Of a DNA stretch of 64,000 bases, positions 1 to 8,712 are shown piece by piece. A program made the position numbers and the translations under genes. The notes beneath the pieces are model-generated. The model ran no database searches, had not been told where the DNA came from, and worked only from the letters and a program-made list of their open reading frames with translations. Every line of letters starts with the position of its first letter. The first letter of the stretch is position 1. Source of the DNA: Elioraea tepidiphila DSM 17972 (lineage in GTDB: Bacteria > Pseudomonadota > Alphaproteobacteria > Acetobacterales > Acetobacteraceae); the NCBI RefSeq assembly GCF_000378465.1, contig NZ_KB899920.1:80977-144976 (forward strand), given 5' to 3'.

Positions 1-524
1 CCCGACCCGCCCGAGGAGCCGCCGCAGGCGCGCGCGGGGTCGAAGGCGTTGCGGGTGTAGCCGTGCACGGGGTTCACCGTGGTGTTGCCGCCGGCGCCGA
101 ACTCGGGGGTCGCGGTCTTGCCGAGCACGATCGCGCCCGCGCGCCGCAGCCGCGCGACCATGAGCTCGTCCTTCGCGGGCACGTGATCGCGGTAGAGCGG
201 CGAGCCGTAGGTGGTCACCAGCCCCTCGGTGTCGTTCAGGTCCTTCACGCCGAGCGGCAGGCCGTGCAGCGGGCCGAGATCGTCGCCGCGCATCACCGCC
301 TCGGTGGCGGCGCGGGCCTCGGCGCGCGCGCGCTCGAAGCAGGTCGCGACCACGGCGTTGACGGCCGGGTTCACCCGCTCGATGCGGGCGATGCAGGACT
401 CGACGAGCTCGCTCGGCGAGAGGCGCTTCGCCCCGATCAGCGCCCGCGCCGCGACGGCCGAGAGGTCGCAGGGCTCGGTCGCATGGCCGTGCGCCGGGAA
501 TTCCGCTATCAGCCGCTCGTGCAT
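1..524 (-). CDS. Amidase (amidase signature family), 5' part only
   Basis: The first 174 codons of an amidase-signature hydrolase lie here; the rest is beyond the left edge. Family members hydrolyse amide bonds with a Ser-cisSer-Lys triad. The catalytic Lys is in the GVKD motif near residue 94 and the cis-Ser in GGSSGG near residues 168-173; the nucleophilic Ser would be outside the window. The N-terminal run CDLSAVAARALIGAKRLSP is typical of these enzymes. No ATG, GTG or TTG start suits the family closer in, so the ATG at 522-524 is chosen. It overlaps the divergent glycosyltransferase start by about 40 bases. The substrate cannot be told from this part. Confidence 0.85.
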   Translation of the reverse strand, partial: MHERLIAEFPAHGHATEPCDLSAVAARALIGAKRLSPSELVESCIARIERVNPAVNAVVATCFERARAEARAATEAVMRGDDLGPLHGLPLGVKDLNDTEGLVTTYGSPLYRDHVPAKDELMVARLRRAGAIVLGKTATPEFGAGGNTTVNPVHGYTRNAFDPARACGGSSGGS

Positions 525-1958
525 CCGTTCCTCGCCGTCGCCGCCATCACGCTGCTGCGCGTGGTCTGGCTCGCCACCAACGAGCCGAACCTCTACGCCG
601 ATGAAGCACAATACTGGGTCTGGGCCCAGGACCTGAGGCTCGGCTACTACAGCAAGCCGCCGCTGATCGCCTGGCTGATCGCCGGCACCACCGCACTCTG
701 CGGCGACGGCGAGGGCTGCGTCCGGCTCGCCTCGCCGCTGCTTCATGCGGCGACCGCGCTGCTGCTCGGCGCGGCCGCGACGCGGCTGTTCGACCGGCGC
801 ATCGGGTTCTGGACCGCCCTCACCTACGCGACGCTGCCGGCGGTCTCGGTCTCCTCCACCATCGCATCCACGGATGCGCCGCTGCTGACCGCCTGGGCCG
901 CAGCACTCTACGCGCTGGTGCGGCTGCGCGAGGAGGCAGCGCCGCGCTGGTGGGCGCTGCTCGGGCTCTCGGTCGGGGTCGGGCTGCTCGCGAAATACGC
1001 GATGGCGGGGTTCGTGCTGTCGCTCGTGCTGTGGTTCCTGCTGGACCGCCCGGCGCGCGCGCTGCTGCGCGGGCCAGGGCCGTGGATCGGGGGCGCGCTC
1101 GCGCTCGCCGTGCTGGCGCCGAACCTGATCTGGAACCTCGCCCACCAGTTCGCCACCCTGCGCCATGTCGGCGAGAACACCAACCTCGCGCGCGGCGTGT
1201 CGTTCAACCCGATCAGCGCCGGCGAGTTCGTCGGCGCGCAGTTCGGCGTGTTCGGCCCGATCCTGTTCGCGACCCTGCTGTGGGTGCTGACGCGGCCCGG
1301 CACATGGCGCGAGGAGCGCGCGCGGATGCTCGCGCTGTTCGTGGTGCCGCTCGGTGCGATCATGGTGACGCAGTCCTTCCTGTCGCGCGCGAACGCGAAC
1401 TGGGCCGCGCCGATCTATGCCGCCGGCACGATCCTGGTGGTGGCCTGGGCGCTCACGCGGGCGCGGCCGCTGCTGATCCGCGCCTCGGTGGCGCTGCATG
1501 TGGTGGCGGCCCTGCTGCTGTTCGGCCTGCCGCCTGCCCTCTCCGCCGCCGGCATCGAGCTGCCGCGCCGCGCCGATCCGTGGATGCGCCAGCGCGGCTG
1601 GGACGTGCTGGGCCAAGCGGTCGCGCGCGCCGCCGCCGAACACCGCGACGCGCGCTTCCTGTTCGAGCAGCGCCGCGACATGGCGACGCTGATCTACTAC
1701 GTGCGGCCGCATCCGCTCGATGCGCTGATGTGGAATCCCGACGGCGTGGCGCGCAACGAGTTCGAGCTGACGGCCGCGCTGGAGCCGGGCGAGCCGGGCC
1801 CGTTCCTGTTCGTCACGCGCCGCGCCGAGGCGCCCGACGTGACCGGGCGGTTCGCGCAGGCGGCGCGGATCGCGCGGCTGACCGTGCCGACGCATCGCGA
1901 TGCCGTGCTGTCCTACACGCTCTGGCGGCTCGATGGGTTCCGGGGCTATCGCGACTGA
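483..1958 (+). CDS. GT39/PMT_2-type membrane glycosyltransferase (ArnT-like)
   Basis: A 491-residue polytopic inner-membrane protein of the dolichol-phosphate-mannosyltransferase/ArnT superfamily, which moves a sugar from a polyprenyl-phosphate carrier to lipid A, protein or other acceptors on the periplasmic side. Visible family marks are an N-terminal membrane segment (residues 13-32), the acidic DEAQYW motif at 40-45 in the first periplasmic loop, then YYSKPPLIAW and STDAPLL, followed by alternating hydrophobic helices to about residue 360 and a soluble tail. The ATG at 483 puts the first membrane helix at the usual place; the GTG two codons later is also possible. The open frame extends further upstream, but that part lies on the amidase and is rejected. 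Donor and acceptor are unknown. Confidence 0.85.
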   Translation: MAVRREFRYQPLVHPFLAVAAITLLRVVWLATNEPNLYADEAQYWVWAQDLRLGYYSKPPLIAWLIAGTTALCGDGEGCVRLASPLLHAATALLLGAAATRLFDRRIGFWTALTYATLPAVSVSSTIASTDAPLLTAWAAALYALVRLREEAAPRWWALLGLSVGVGLLAKYAMAGFVLSLVLWFLLDRPARALLRGPGPWIGGALALAVLAPNLIWNLAHQFATLRHVGENTNLARGVSFNPISAGEFVGAQFGVFGPILFATLLWVLTRPGTWREERARMLALFVVPLGAIMVTQSFLSRANANWAAPIYAAGTILVVAWALTRARPLLIRASVALHVVAALLLFGLPPALSAAGIELPRRADPWMRQRGWDVLGQAVARAAAEHRDARFLFEQRRDMATLIYYVRPHPLDALMWNPDGVARNEFELTAALEPGEPGPFLFVTRRAEAPDVTGRFAQAARIARLTVPTHRDAVLSYTLWRLDGFRGYRD

Positions 1959-1971
1959 AGGGGGCACGGCG

Positions 1972-3243
1972 ATGCACGAGGACCAGCGCGGGCTGCGCAT
2001 CACCACCGCGAGCGCCGAGGCGGCCGAGGCGTATCGCGCGGGCCTCGACCTGATGCTCGCCGCCTGGCCGGGCGCGCTCGACGCCTTCGACCGCGCGCTC
2101 GCCGCCGATCCGCGCTTCGCCGCCGGGCATGCCGCACGCGCCCGCCAGTTGCAGATCCTGGGCCGCGTCGCCGAGGCGAAGCAGGCGATCGCGGCCGCGC
2201 GCAGCACGCTCGACGGCGCGACCGGGCGCGAGGCGTCGCAGGTCGCGATCCTGGAGCGCGCGCTCGCCGGCGACGGGGCGGGCGCGCTCGCCGCGTCGCT
2301 CGCCCACATCGCCGCGCATCCGCGCGATGCGCTCGTGCTGTCGCTGCCGCTCGGCGCGTTCGGGCTCTACGCCTTCTCCGGCCGGCCCGACCACGACCGG
2401 GCGCGCGCGGCGCTGTGCGACGCGGTCGCGCCGCACTACCCGGATGACTGGTGGTTCGAAGGCTATATCGGCTGGTCCTATGCCGAAGCCGGCGCGCTGG
2501 AGGCGGGCCAGCGTCGCCTGCTGCGCGCGCTGGAGCTGCGTCCGCTGAACGCCAATGCCGCGCATGCGCTGGCCCACACGCGCCTCGACCGCGGCGAGAT
2601 CGAGGCCGGCCGGCACGAGACCGAGACGTTCCTGCCGCACTACGACCGATCCGGCACGCTGAACGCGCATCTCGCCTGGCACCTGGCGCTGTTCGCGCTC
2701 GAACGCGACGATGTCGCGACCGCGCTCGCGCTCTACGAGAGCCGCATCGCGCCGTCCGTGTCGCAGGCGCCGCCCCTGAACACGCTCACCGACGGCGCCT
2801 CGCTGCTGTGGCGGGTGATGCTGCGCGATCCCGTCCGGACGCTGCCGTGGGAGGACGTGGCCGCCTACGCGGCGGAGCGCTTCCCGAATGCCGGACTCGC
2901 CTTCGCCGATCTGCACGCCGCGCTGCTGGAGGCCGTCACCGGACGGCGCGAGGCGCTGGCGCGGCGGATCGAGGCGCTGGAGGCCCTGCTGGAGACCGGA
3001 AAGCTGCCGGCGGGGCCGGTGGTGGCCGCGCTCTGCCGCGGCTTCGCCGCGTATGCGGCGGGGGCGTTCGACGAGGCGGCCGACCTGCTCGTGCCCGCCC
3101 TGCCGGACGCCGCGCGGATCGGCGGCAGCGGCGCGCAGCGCGACATGATCGAGGACACCGCGATCGCCGCCTGCCTGCGCGCCGGGCGCGAGGAGACCGC
3201 GCGCAGGATCCTGCGGCGGCGCTTCGCGGCCCGGACACACTGA
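1972..3243 (+). CDS. Tetratricopeptide-repeat protein, cytoplasmic
   Basis: 423 residues, almost all alpha-helical with TPR-like helix pairs (for example around residues 30-60, 160-215 and 230-265), no signal peptide and no membrane segment. It resembles the TPR family related to eukaryotic TTC38, whose members are mostly uncharacterised. The ATG at 1972 is 14 bases after the glycosyltransferase stop, so the two genes are probably co-transcribed. It ends 17 bases before the convergent moaE stop. Nothing catalytic is visible; a scaffold role is inferred from the repeats only. Confidence 0.8.
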   Translation: MHEDQRGLRITTASAEAAEAYRAGLDLMLAAWPGALDAFDRALAADPRFAAGHAARARQLQILGRVAEAKQAIAAARSTLDGATGREASQVAILERALAGDGAGALAASLAHIAAHPRDALVLSLPLGAFGLYAFSGRPDHDRARAALCDAVAPHYPDDWWFEGYIGWSYAEAGALEAGQRRLLRALELRPLNANAAHALAHTRLDRGEIEAGRHETETFLPHYDRSGTLNAHLAWHLALFALERDDVATALALYESRIAPSVSQAPPLNTLTDGASLLWRVMLRDPVRTLPWEDVAAYAAERFPNAGLAFADLHAALLEAVTGRREALARRIEALEALLETGKLPAGPVVAALCRGFAAYAAGAFDEAADLLVPALPDAARIGGSGAQRDMIEDTAIAACLRAGREETARRILRRRFAARTH

Positions 3244-3260
3244 TCGCGGCGCGCCGTCCG

Positions 3261-3719
3261 CTACCCCGCCCAGCGCGACGCCGCCCGGTCGTCCTCGGCG
3301 CGCGCCTCGACCCACTGCCCGCCGCCCTCGGCGAACTCCTCGTGCTTCCAGAACGGCGCCTTGGTCTTGAGCCAGTCGATCAGGAACGCCGTCGCCTCCA
3401 GCGCGGCCTGGCGATGCGCGGAGGCCGCCGCGACCAGCACGATCCCCTCGCCCGGCGTCAGCCGTCCGACGCGGTGGATCACCGTGCAACCGGCGAGCGG
3501 CCAGCGCGCTTGCGCCTCCGCCACGATCGCGGCGAGCGCGCGTTCGGTCATGCCGGGATAGTGCTCCAGCGTCATCGCCGTGATCGGCCGCCCCTGGGCG
3601 GTGTCGCGCACCGTGCCGACGAACAGGCCGATGCCGCCCACGTCGGCGCGCCCCGCGGTCAGCGCGGCGAGTTCCGCGCCCACGTCGAACGGCGCCTCCT
3701 GCACGACGACACGCGCCAT
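3261..3719 (-). CDS. moaE: Molybdopterin synthase catalytic subunit MoaE
   Basis: 152 residues, usual length. MoaE transfers sulfur from thiocarboxylated MoaD to precursor Z (cPMP) to make molybdopterin in the cytoplasm. Family motifs are GIGLFVGTVRD near residue 30, LEHYPGM near 55, the HRVG/L segment near 85 and the active-site lysine stretch WLKTKAPFWKHE near 117-128. The ATG at 3717-3719 is one base after the moaD stop, which implies translational coupling; a longer open frame upstream overlaps moaD and is rejected. Last gene of the uvrC-pgsA-lipoprotein-moaD-moaE run. Confidence 0.95.
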   Translation of the reverse strand: MARVVVQEAPFDVGAELAALTAGRADVGGIGLFVGTVRDTAQGRPITAMTLEHYPGMTERALAAIVAEAQARWPLAGCTVIHRVGRLTPGEGIVLVAAASAHRQAALEATAFLIDWLKTKAPFWKHEEFAEGGGQWVEARAEDDRAASRWAG

Positions 3720-3720
3720 C

Positions 3721-3972
3721 TCAGCCCCCGGTGACGGGCGGGAAGAACGCCACCTCGTCGCCCGCGCGCACCGGCGCATCGGGTGCCGCGAAGTCCTGGT
3801 TCACCGCGCAGCGCACCACGGCCCGGTTGGCGAAGGCCGCGGCGTGGCCGGGCGAGCGCGCGGCGAGGAAGTCGATCAGCCCGGCGACGTCGCGCACGCT
3901 CTCGGGCGGCGTGATCTCCTCCTCCGCCACACCGATCTTCTGCCTGAGCCAGGCGAAGTAGAGCACCTTCAT
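3721..3972 (-). CDS. moaD: Molybdopterin synthase sulfur-carrier subunit MoaD
   Basis: 83 residues with the ubiquitin-like fold pattern of MoaD and a C-terminal Gly-Gly, the residue that is adenylated and then thiocarboxylated. Begins MKVLYFAWLRQKIG, the common MoaD start. It is followed directly by moaE, its partner, and preceded by a lipoprotein gene 7 bases away. A second, different MoaD/ThiS-like protein is encoded at 23421-23693. Confidence 0.95.
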   Translation of the reverse strand: MKVLYFAWLRQKIGVAEEEITPPESVRDVAGLIDFLAARSPGHAAAFANRAVVRCAVNQDFAAPDAPVRAGDEVAFFPPVTGG

Positions 3973-3979
3973 CCCCGCC

Positions 3980-4549
3980 TCAGCGCGGCGCCGGCACGGT
4001 CCTGATCTGCCCGTCCGCGCCCATCAGCGTCATGGTGCCGCCGTCGCGCACCGTGGTGCCGCTGCCGGCCGGGCCGCCGAAGGTGCCGGTGCGATCGGTG
4101 CCGCCGGTGGTGACCGTGCCGGGCGGCGCGCCGGGAATCGCCTGGCCGCGCCGGTCCGGCTCCGGGGTCGCGACCGCGCGCGGCGGCACGCGATCGACGA
4201 TGGCGGCCGGGTCCTGCCGCTCGGCCCGCGGCGCGGGGGCGGGGGCGGGCGAGCCGGGCGGACGCCGTGCCTGCCGCTCGCGCGCGCGCCGTTCCTCCTC
4301 GGTCTCGAAGACCGAGGCGCGCTCCAGCGTGTCGCGCGGCCACTGCACCGAGGTGTCGACCTCCAGGGGCTGCACGGTGTCCGCCCCGCCGCTCAGGCGC
4401 TGCTGGGTGTAGCTCTCGGCCGGCGCCATCGGCGCGCGCGCCGTGCCGAAGCCGCCGAACCCGGTGCCGGAGCCCGAGAACCCGCCGCAGCCCGAAACCA
4501 GAAGGCCGCAGGCCGCCAGGGTCGCCCAGCCCGCGATCGCTCGTCGCAT
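3980..4549 (-). CDS. Putative lipoprotein, Pro/Ala-rich, function unknown
   Basis: 189 residues. The first 23 form a lipoprotein signal with lipobox LVSGC, so Cys is expected to be lipidated and the protein anchored to a membrane facing the periplasm. The rest is low complexity, rich in Pro, Arg, Gly and Thr, with no domain recognised. Start chosen at the ATG 4547-4549 because a strong ribosome-binding site (AGGAGG) lies just before it and because it gives the signal sequence; an in-frame ATG 13 codons upstream lacks both. It sits between pgsA and moaD on the same strand. Confidence 0.75.
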   Translation of the reverse strand: MRRAIAGWATLAACGLLVSGCGGFSGSGTGFGGFGTARAPMAPAESYTQQRLSGGADTVQPLEVDTSVQWPRDTLERASVFETEEERRARERQARRPPGSPAPAPAPRAERQDPAAIVDRVPPRAVATPEPDRRGQAIPGAPPGTVTTGGTDRTGTFGGPAGSGTTVRDGGTMTLMGADGQIRTVPAPR

Positions 4550-4610
4550 TCGTCCCTCCTCGCGCGCGCCGGCAGAGATGTGTGCCATCGGCGCGCGGCC
4601 CGCAAGCGTC

Positions 4611-5195
4611 TCACTCGGCCGCGGCCGCGCCCCGCACGTGGCGCAGGCTCGCCACCAGGTAGTCCCAGCCGGTGATCAGCGTCAGCGCGGCGGCGAGCGT
4701 CAGCAGCGCCTCGCCGAGCAGGCCCACGGGCAGGAAACCGAGGCCGAGCAGCCGCGCCGAGGCATCGCCCGCCACCAGCATCCCGAGCGCGGTCATCTGC
4801 ACGCCGGTCTTCCACTTGGCGAGCCGGCTGACCGGCAGGCCCTGCGACAGCCCGGCGAGGAACTCGCGCAGGCCCGAGACCAGGATCTCGCGCAGCATGA
4901 TCACCACCGCGGCGATCAGGCCGATATCCGAGAGCCGCCCCAGCCCGGCGAGCAGCATCAGCACCGCGCCCACCAGCAGCTTGTCGGCGATCGGGTCGAG
5001 CATCCGGCCGAACTCGGAGGTGGAGCGGCGGCGACGCGCGAGATGCCCGTCCAGCCAGTCGGTCAGCGCCGCGGCCGTGAACACCGCGCAGGCCGCCAGA
5101 TCGGCCGCGGGCCAGCGCATCAGGCACAATCCGACGATCAGCGGGATCGCGGCGATGCGCGACAGGGTCAGCAGATTGGGCAGGTCGCTCGGCAC
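4611..5195 (-). CDS. pgsA: CDP-diacylglycerol-glycerol-3-phosphate 3-phosphatidyltransferase
   Basis: 194 residues, the usual size. PgsA makes phosphatidylglycerol phosphate, the committed step to phosphatidylglycerol and cardiolipin, in the inner membrane. The CDP-alcohol phosphotransferase signature DG-x2-AR-x8-G-x3-D-x3-D is intact around residues 50-72 (DGHLAR ... G ... D ... D). Four to five hydrophobic helices are visible. It begins 15 bases after the uvrC stop; the uvrC-pgsA-moaD-moaE order is common in alphaproteobacteria. Confidence 0.93.
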   Translation of the reverse strand: MPSDLPNLLTLSRIAAIPLIVGLCLMRWPAADLAACAVFTAAALTDWLDGHLARRRRSTSEFGRMLDPIADKLLVGAVLMLLAGLGRLSDIGLIAAVVIMLREILVSGLREFLAGLSQGLPVSRLAKWKTGVQMTALGMLVAGDASARLLGLGFLPVGLLGEALLTLAAALTLITGWDYLVASLRHVRGAAAAE

Positions 5196-5210
5196 GAGAT
5201 CCCCGGGAGG

Positions 5211-7115
5211 TCAGCCGCTGCGGGGCAGTGTATCGGGGCCGGCGCCGGGATGGAAATGCTCGTAGATCCGGCGGGCGAGCGCGCGGTCGATGCCCGGGCA
5301 GGCCTCCAGCGCGGCAAGCCCGGCGGCGGCCACCCCGCGCGCCGAGCCGAAGTGGTTCAACAACGCGCGACGGCGCGCCGGACCCACCCCCTCGATCGCA
5401 TCGAGCCCCGACCGTCCCATCGCCTTCTGGCGGCCGGCGCGGTGCGTGGTGATGGCGAAGCGATGCGCCTCGTCGCGCAGGCGCTGGAGGTAGTAGAGCA
5501 CGGGGTCGCGCGGCGGCAGCTCGATCGGCTCGCGGCCCTCGGCGAAGAACCGCTCGCGCCCGGCGTTCCGGTCGGGCCCCTTGGCGATCGCGACCAGGGG
5601 GATGTCCTCGACCCCGAGTCCGGCGAGCGTCTCGCGCGCGGCCGAGAGCTGGCCCTGCCCGCCATCGATCAGCACCAGATCGGGCCAGGTGCCGGGGTCG
5701 CGGTCGGGGTGCTCCTTCAGCGCCCGGCCGAAGCGGCGCTCCAGCACCTCGCGCATCATGGCGACGTCGTCGCCCGGCTGGACCGGACCCCTGATCGCGA
5801 ACTTGCGGTAGGCGGATTTCACGAAGCCCTGGGGGCCGGCGACGATCATCACGCCATAGGGCTCGCGGCCCATGGTGTGGCTGTTGTCGAAGACCTCGAT
5901 CCGCTCGGGCGGGGCGGCGAGACCGAACACCCGCGCCACCCCCTCCAGCAGCACGGCCTGGGCGGTGCCCTCGGCGAGCCGGCGCTCCAGCGCCTCGCGC
6001 GCGTTCTGGAGCGCGTGCTCGACCACCGCGCGCTTGGGCCCGCGCTGGGGCACGGCGAGCTCGACCTTGCGACCGGCCTTCAGGCTCAGCGCCTCGGCGA
6101 CGAGATCGGCCTCGGGGATGCGGTGGGACAGCAGCACCGCGCGCGGGGGCGGCTTGTCGTCGTAGAACTGCCCAAGGAATGCCGCAAGAACAGATGGTTC
6201 GTCCTCGCCCTTGGCATGGGCGGGGAAGTGCGCCCGGTTGCCGTTGTTGCGCCCGCCGCGGATGAAGAACACCTGCACGCAGGACTGGCCCCCGGCCATG
6301 TGGCAGGCGATCACGTCGGCATCGCCGAGCTCGCCCGGGTTCACCACGTCGGTGGACTGGACATGCGTCAGCCCGCGGATGCGGTCGCGGATCGTGGCCG
6401 CGCGCTCGAAGTCGAGCGCCTCGGCGGCGCGCTCCATCTGGGCGGCGAGCTCCTGTTGCAGGGCGGTGGTGTCGCCTTCGAGGAACCGCTTCGCCTGGGC
6501 CACCAGCCCGGCATAGGCGGCCTGATCGATCCGGCCGACGCAGGGCGCCGAGCAGCGCTTGATCTGATAGAGCAGGCAGGGCCGCGTGCGGTTGGCGAAC
6601 ACCGTGTCCGAGCAGGTGCGCAGCAGGAAGGCCCGGCTCAGCGCGGTGACCGCCTGGTTCACCGCCCAGGCCGAGGCATAGGGGCCGTAATAGTCGCCCT
6701 TGCGGCTCTGCGCGCCGCGATGCTTGGCGAGCTGCGGGAACGGGTGGTCGCCCGTCAGCATCACCCAAGGGTAGGACTTGTCGTCGCGCAGGACGATGTT
6801 GAAACGCGGCTTGAGGCGCTTGATCAGGTTGCTCTCGAGCAGCAGCGCCTCGGCCTCGGTGTGGGTGGTGATCACCTCCACCGCGACGGTCTCCATCACC
6901 ATGCGGCGCAACCGCTCGGGCAGGCGGGCCGGCTGCGCATACGCGGGCACGCGCTTGCGGAGGCTCTTGGCCTTGCCGACATAGAGCGCCTCGCCCTTGG
7001 CATCGAGCATGCGGTAGACACCCGGCCCGGGCGGCAAGGTGGGCAGCGCCGCCTCGATCACGGCAGCGCCCCGCGCCGGGGTTGAAGACGTATCGCCGGC
7101 CTGATCTCGCGTCAT
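5211..7115 (-). CDS. uvrC: Excinuclease ABC subunit C (UvrC)
   Basis: 634 residues, usual UvrC length. UvrC makes the two incisions on either side of a lesion in nucleotide excision repair with UvrA and UvrB. Domains in order: GIY-YIG nuclease (about 30-110, with GPGVYRML and [14 protein letters not shown]), Cys-containing region ([13 protein letters not shown]), UVR motif that binds UvrB (about 215-250), RNase H-like 5' nuclease ([22 protein letters not shown]) and tandem helix-hairpin-helix motifs at the C terminus ([16 protein letters not shown]). The ATG at 7113-7115 gives a normal N terminus; an upstream in-frame start adds 49 unrelated residues. Confidence 0.95.
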   Translation of the reverse strand: MTRDQAGDTSSTPARGAAVIEAALPTLPPGPGVYRMLDAKGEALYVGKAKSLRKRVPAYAQPARLPERLRRMVMETVAVEVITTHTEAEALLLESNLIKRLKPRFNIVLRDDKSYPWVMLTGDHPFPQLAKHRGAQSRKGDYYGPYASAWAVNQAVTALSRAFLLRTCSDTVFANRTRPCLLYQIKRCSAPCVGRIDQAAYAGLVAQAKRFLEGDTTALQQELAAQMERAAEALDFERAATIRDRIRGLTHVQSTDVVNPGELGDADVIACHMAGGQSCVQVFFIRGGRNNGNRAHFPAHAKGEDEPSVLAAFLGQFYDDKPPPRAVLLSHRIPEADLVAEALSLKAGRKVELAVPQRGPKRAVVEHALQNAREALERRLAEGTAQAVLLEGVARVFGLAAPPERIEVFDNSHTMGREPYGVMIVAGPQGFVKSAYRKFAIRGPVQPGDDVAMMREVLERRFGRALKEHPDRDPGTWPDLVLIDGGQGQLSAARETLAGLGVEDIPLVAIAKGPDRNAGRERFFAEGREPIELPPRDPVLYYLQRLRDEAHRFAITTHRAGRQKAMGRSGLDAIEGVGPARRRALLNHFGSARGVAAAGLAALEACPGIDRALARRIYEHFHPGAGPDTLPRSG

Positions 7116-7242
7116 CGGAAGCGTCTGCGCAGCGTCAAGCAACCGACAGACGTGCCGTCGGTATCCACCGAGTCTGTGGACAACTCTGTGGGGAAGGGTC
7201 TCACGGCGTCGCGAGTCCGGCCTTTCGCTAGGGCTCCCTCGG

Positions 7243-7263
7243 TTTGCCCACTTCTTGGGCAAA
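7243..7263. promoter_or_regulatory. Perfect inverted repeat in the folB-uvrC gap
   Basis: TTTGCCCA and TGGGCAAA, perfect 8-base arms with a 5-base spacer, inside an unusually AT-rich stretch (about 7255-7300) in the 283-base gap between the folB stop and the uvrC start. It is 128 bases upstream of uvrC. It could be an operator for uvrC or the stem of a folB terminator; no T-run follows on either strand, so an operator is slightly favoured. No further gene is seen in the gap. Confidence 0.4.
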
Positions 7264-7398
7264 GAAATTCAATCATTTGTTTTTCAAGGATTTTGCATCG
7301 GCCCCCTGAAACGAAACCGTCGTATAGCCGGCAGAATGACCGTCAGACGGGGCGCATCCGCAGACTCGGCCGGCAGTGGACAACTTCCGCCCGACACG

Positions 7399-7818
7399 TC
7401 AAGCCCGTCTCCGCTCGATCGTAACGCCCACGGAATCCGCGTCCGGCAGCGCCTCGGGCTTCTCAACCGTAACGCGAACGATCCGCACGCGATGGTCTGA
7501 GAGGCACGCCTCGGCGATCCGCTCCGCGAGCGTTTCCACCAGCATCACGTGCCCGTCGGCGACGATCGCGCGCGCGAGCCCCGCCACGCGCTCGTAGTCC
7601 ACCACCCGCGCGAGGTCGTCGCGACCGACCGGCGCGCGCGACATCGGCCGCGCCCCGTCGTCCTCGACCGCGAGCTCGACACCGATGCGCACCGGCTGGC
7701 GCGTCAGCCGCTCGTGGCCGTGCACCCCGATCGAGGCTTCGAGCGTGAGGCCGCGCACGAACACATGCCTGAGCCCGAGCGCCGCATCGGCGAGCCGCCG
7801 CTCCGCGCCGTGATCCAT
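7399..7818 (-). CDS. folB: Dihydroneopterin aldolase
   Basis: 139 residues, FolB family. The enzyme cleaves 7,8-dihydroneopterin to 6-hydroxymethyl-dihydropterin and glycolaldehyde in folate synthesis. The pattern VFVRGLTLEASIGVHGHERL near residues 19-38 and the later MLVETLAERIAEACL helix are typical. The C terminus VTVEKPEALPDADSVGV carries the conserved Lys-Pro-x-Ala segment. Starts 32 bases after the FolM-like reductase, in the same direction, so the two pteridine genes probably form one unit. Confidence 0.9.
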   Translation of the reverse strand: MDHGAERRLADAALGLRHVFVRGLTLEASIGVHGHERLTRQPVRIGVELAVEDDGARPMSRAPVGRDDLARVVDYERVAGLARAIVADGHVMLVETLAERIAEACLSDHRVRIVRVTVEKPEALPDADSVGVTIERRRA

Positions 7819-7850
7819 CGTCCTGCCGTCCTTTCCGGCGCGACCGGCGG

Positions 7851-8624
7851 CTATTCCTCCGGCGCCTCGCGCGCGGGCGCCCAGTGCAGGTGCTGCCCGC
7901 CGTCCAGCGCGATCATCTGCCCCGTCATCGACGGCAGCGCAAGGATGGCGAGCGTCGCGCGCGCCACCTCCTCGGGCGAGGCGCCGCGCCCGAGCGGCAC
8001 CGAGGCGCATTGGCGCGCGAACTGCTCCGGCGTCTGGCGCGGGCTGGGCACGGTCGGGCCGGGGCCGATGCCGTTGACGCGGATGCGCGGCGCGAGCGCC
8101 AGGGCGAGGGTCCGCGTCAGGGTCCAGAGCGCGGCCTTGCTCACGGTGTAGCTGACGAAATGGGGGGTGAGGTTCCACACCCGCTGGTCGAGCAGGTTGA
8201 TCACCGCGCCCTCGGCCCCGGCCGGGAGCGCGCGCGCCATGGCCTGGGTCAGCACGAAGGGCGCGCGCAGGTTGGGCTCCAGATGCGCGTCCCAGGAGGC
8301 GCGCGTGCCGTCGTCCCACTCGTCGCGCTCGAAGGCCGAGGCGTTGTTCACGAGCACGCCGACCGGTCCCAGCGCCTCGGCGGCCGCCGGCACCAGCCGG
8401 GCCACCTCCGCCTCGCGCGCGAGATCGGCGGCGAGCGCCACGCCCCGCCTCCCGCGCGCCCCGATCGCCTCGACGGTGGCGGAGGCCTCGGCCGCGCTGG
8501 TGCGGAACTGGATCGCCACGTCGAACCCCGCCTCGGCGAGGGCGAGCGCGATCGCCCGGCCGATCCGTTTCGAGCCTCCGGTGACGAGCGCGGTGCGGGG
8601 AATCGCGGCGGGAACGGTCCACAT
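7851..8624 (-). CDS. FolM-like short-chain dehydrogenase (pteridine reductase type)
   Basis: 257-residue SDR with the nucleotide-binding motif TGGSKRIGRA near the N terminus, the NNAS motif and an intact YTVSK (Tyr-x3-Lys) active site. The stretch NLLDQRVWNLTPHFVSYTVS is typical of the alphaproteobacterial SDRs encoded beside folB, which resemble E. coli FolM, a dihydromonapterin reductase. Reduction of a pterin is therefore the likely role, inferred from family and neighbour. The ATG at 8622-8624 is preferred; one four codons further out is possible. Divergent from the SDR at 8713. Confidence 0.85.
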   Translation of the reverse strand: MWTVPAAIPRTALVTGGSKRIGRAIALALAEAGFDVAIQFRTSAAEASATVEAIGARGRRGVALAADLAREAEVARLVPAAAEALGPVGVLVNNASAFERDEWDDGTRASWDAHLEPNLRAPFVLTQAMARALPAGAEGAVINLLDQRVWNLTPHFVSYTVSKAALWTLTRTLALALAPRIRVNGIGPGPTVPSPRQTPEQFARQCASVPLGRGASPEEVARATLAILALPSMTGQMIALDGGQHLHWAPAREAPEE

Positions 8625-8712
8625 GCGACAGAACATGGGGCAGCCGGCCACGCTTGCCAGCCGCGCCGCGATGGGCTGGCATGCGGGGGCACGCTTTCGC
8701 ATGGGAGGACCG

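Noticed and set aside
4443..7085. A long open frame of about 880 codons on the plus strand, antisense to uvrC and pgsA
   Set aside because: It mirrors strongly conserved genes on the other strand, has Arg/Gln/His-rich composition with no domain, and is explained by high GC at third codon positions.
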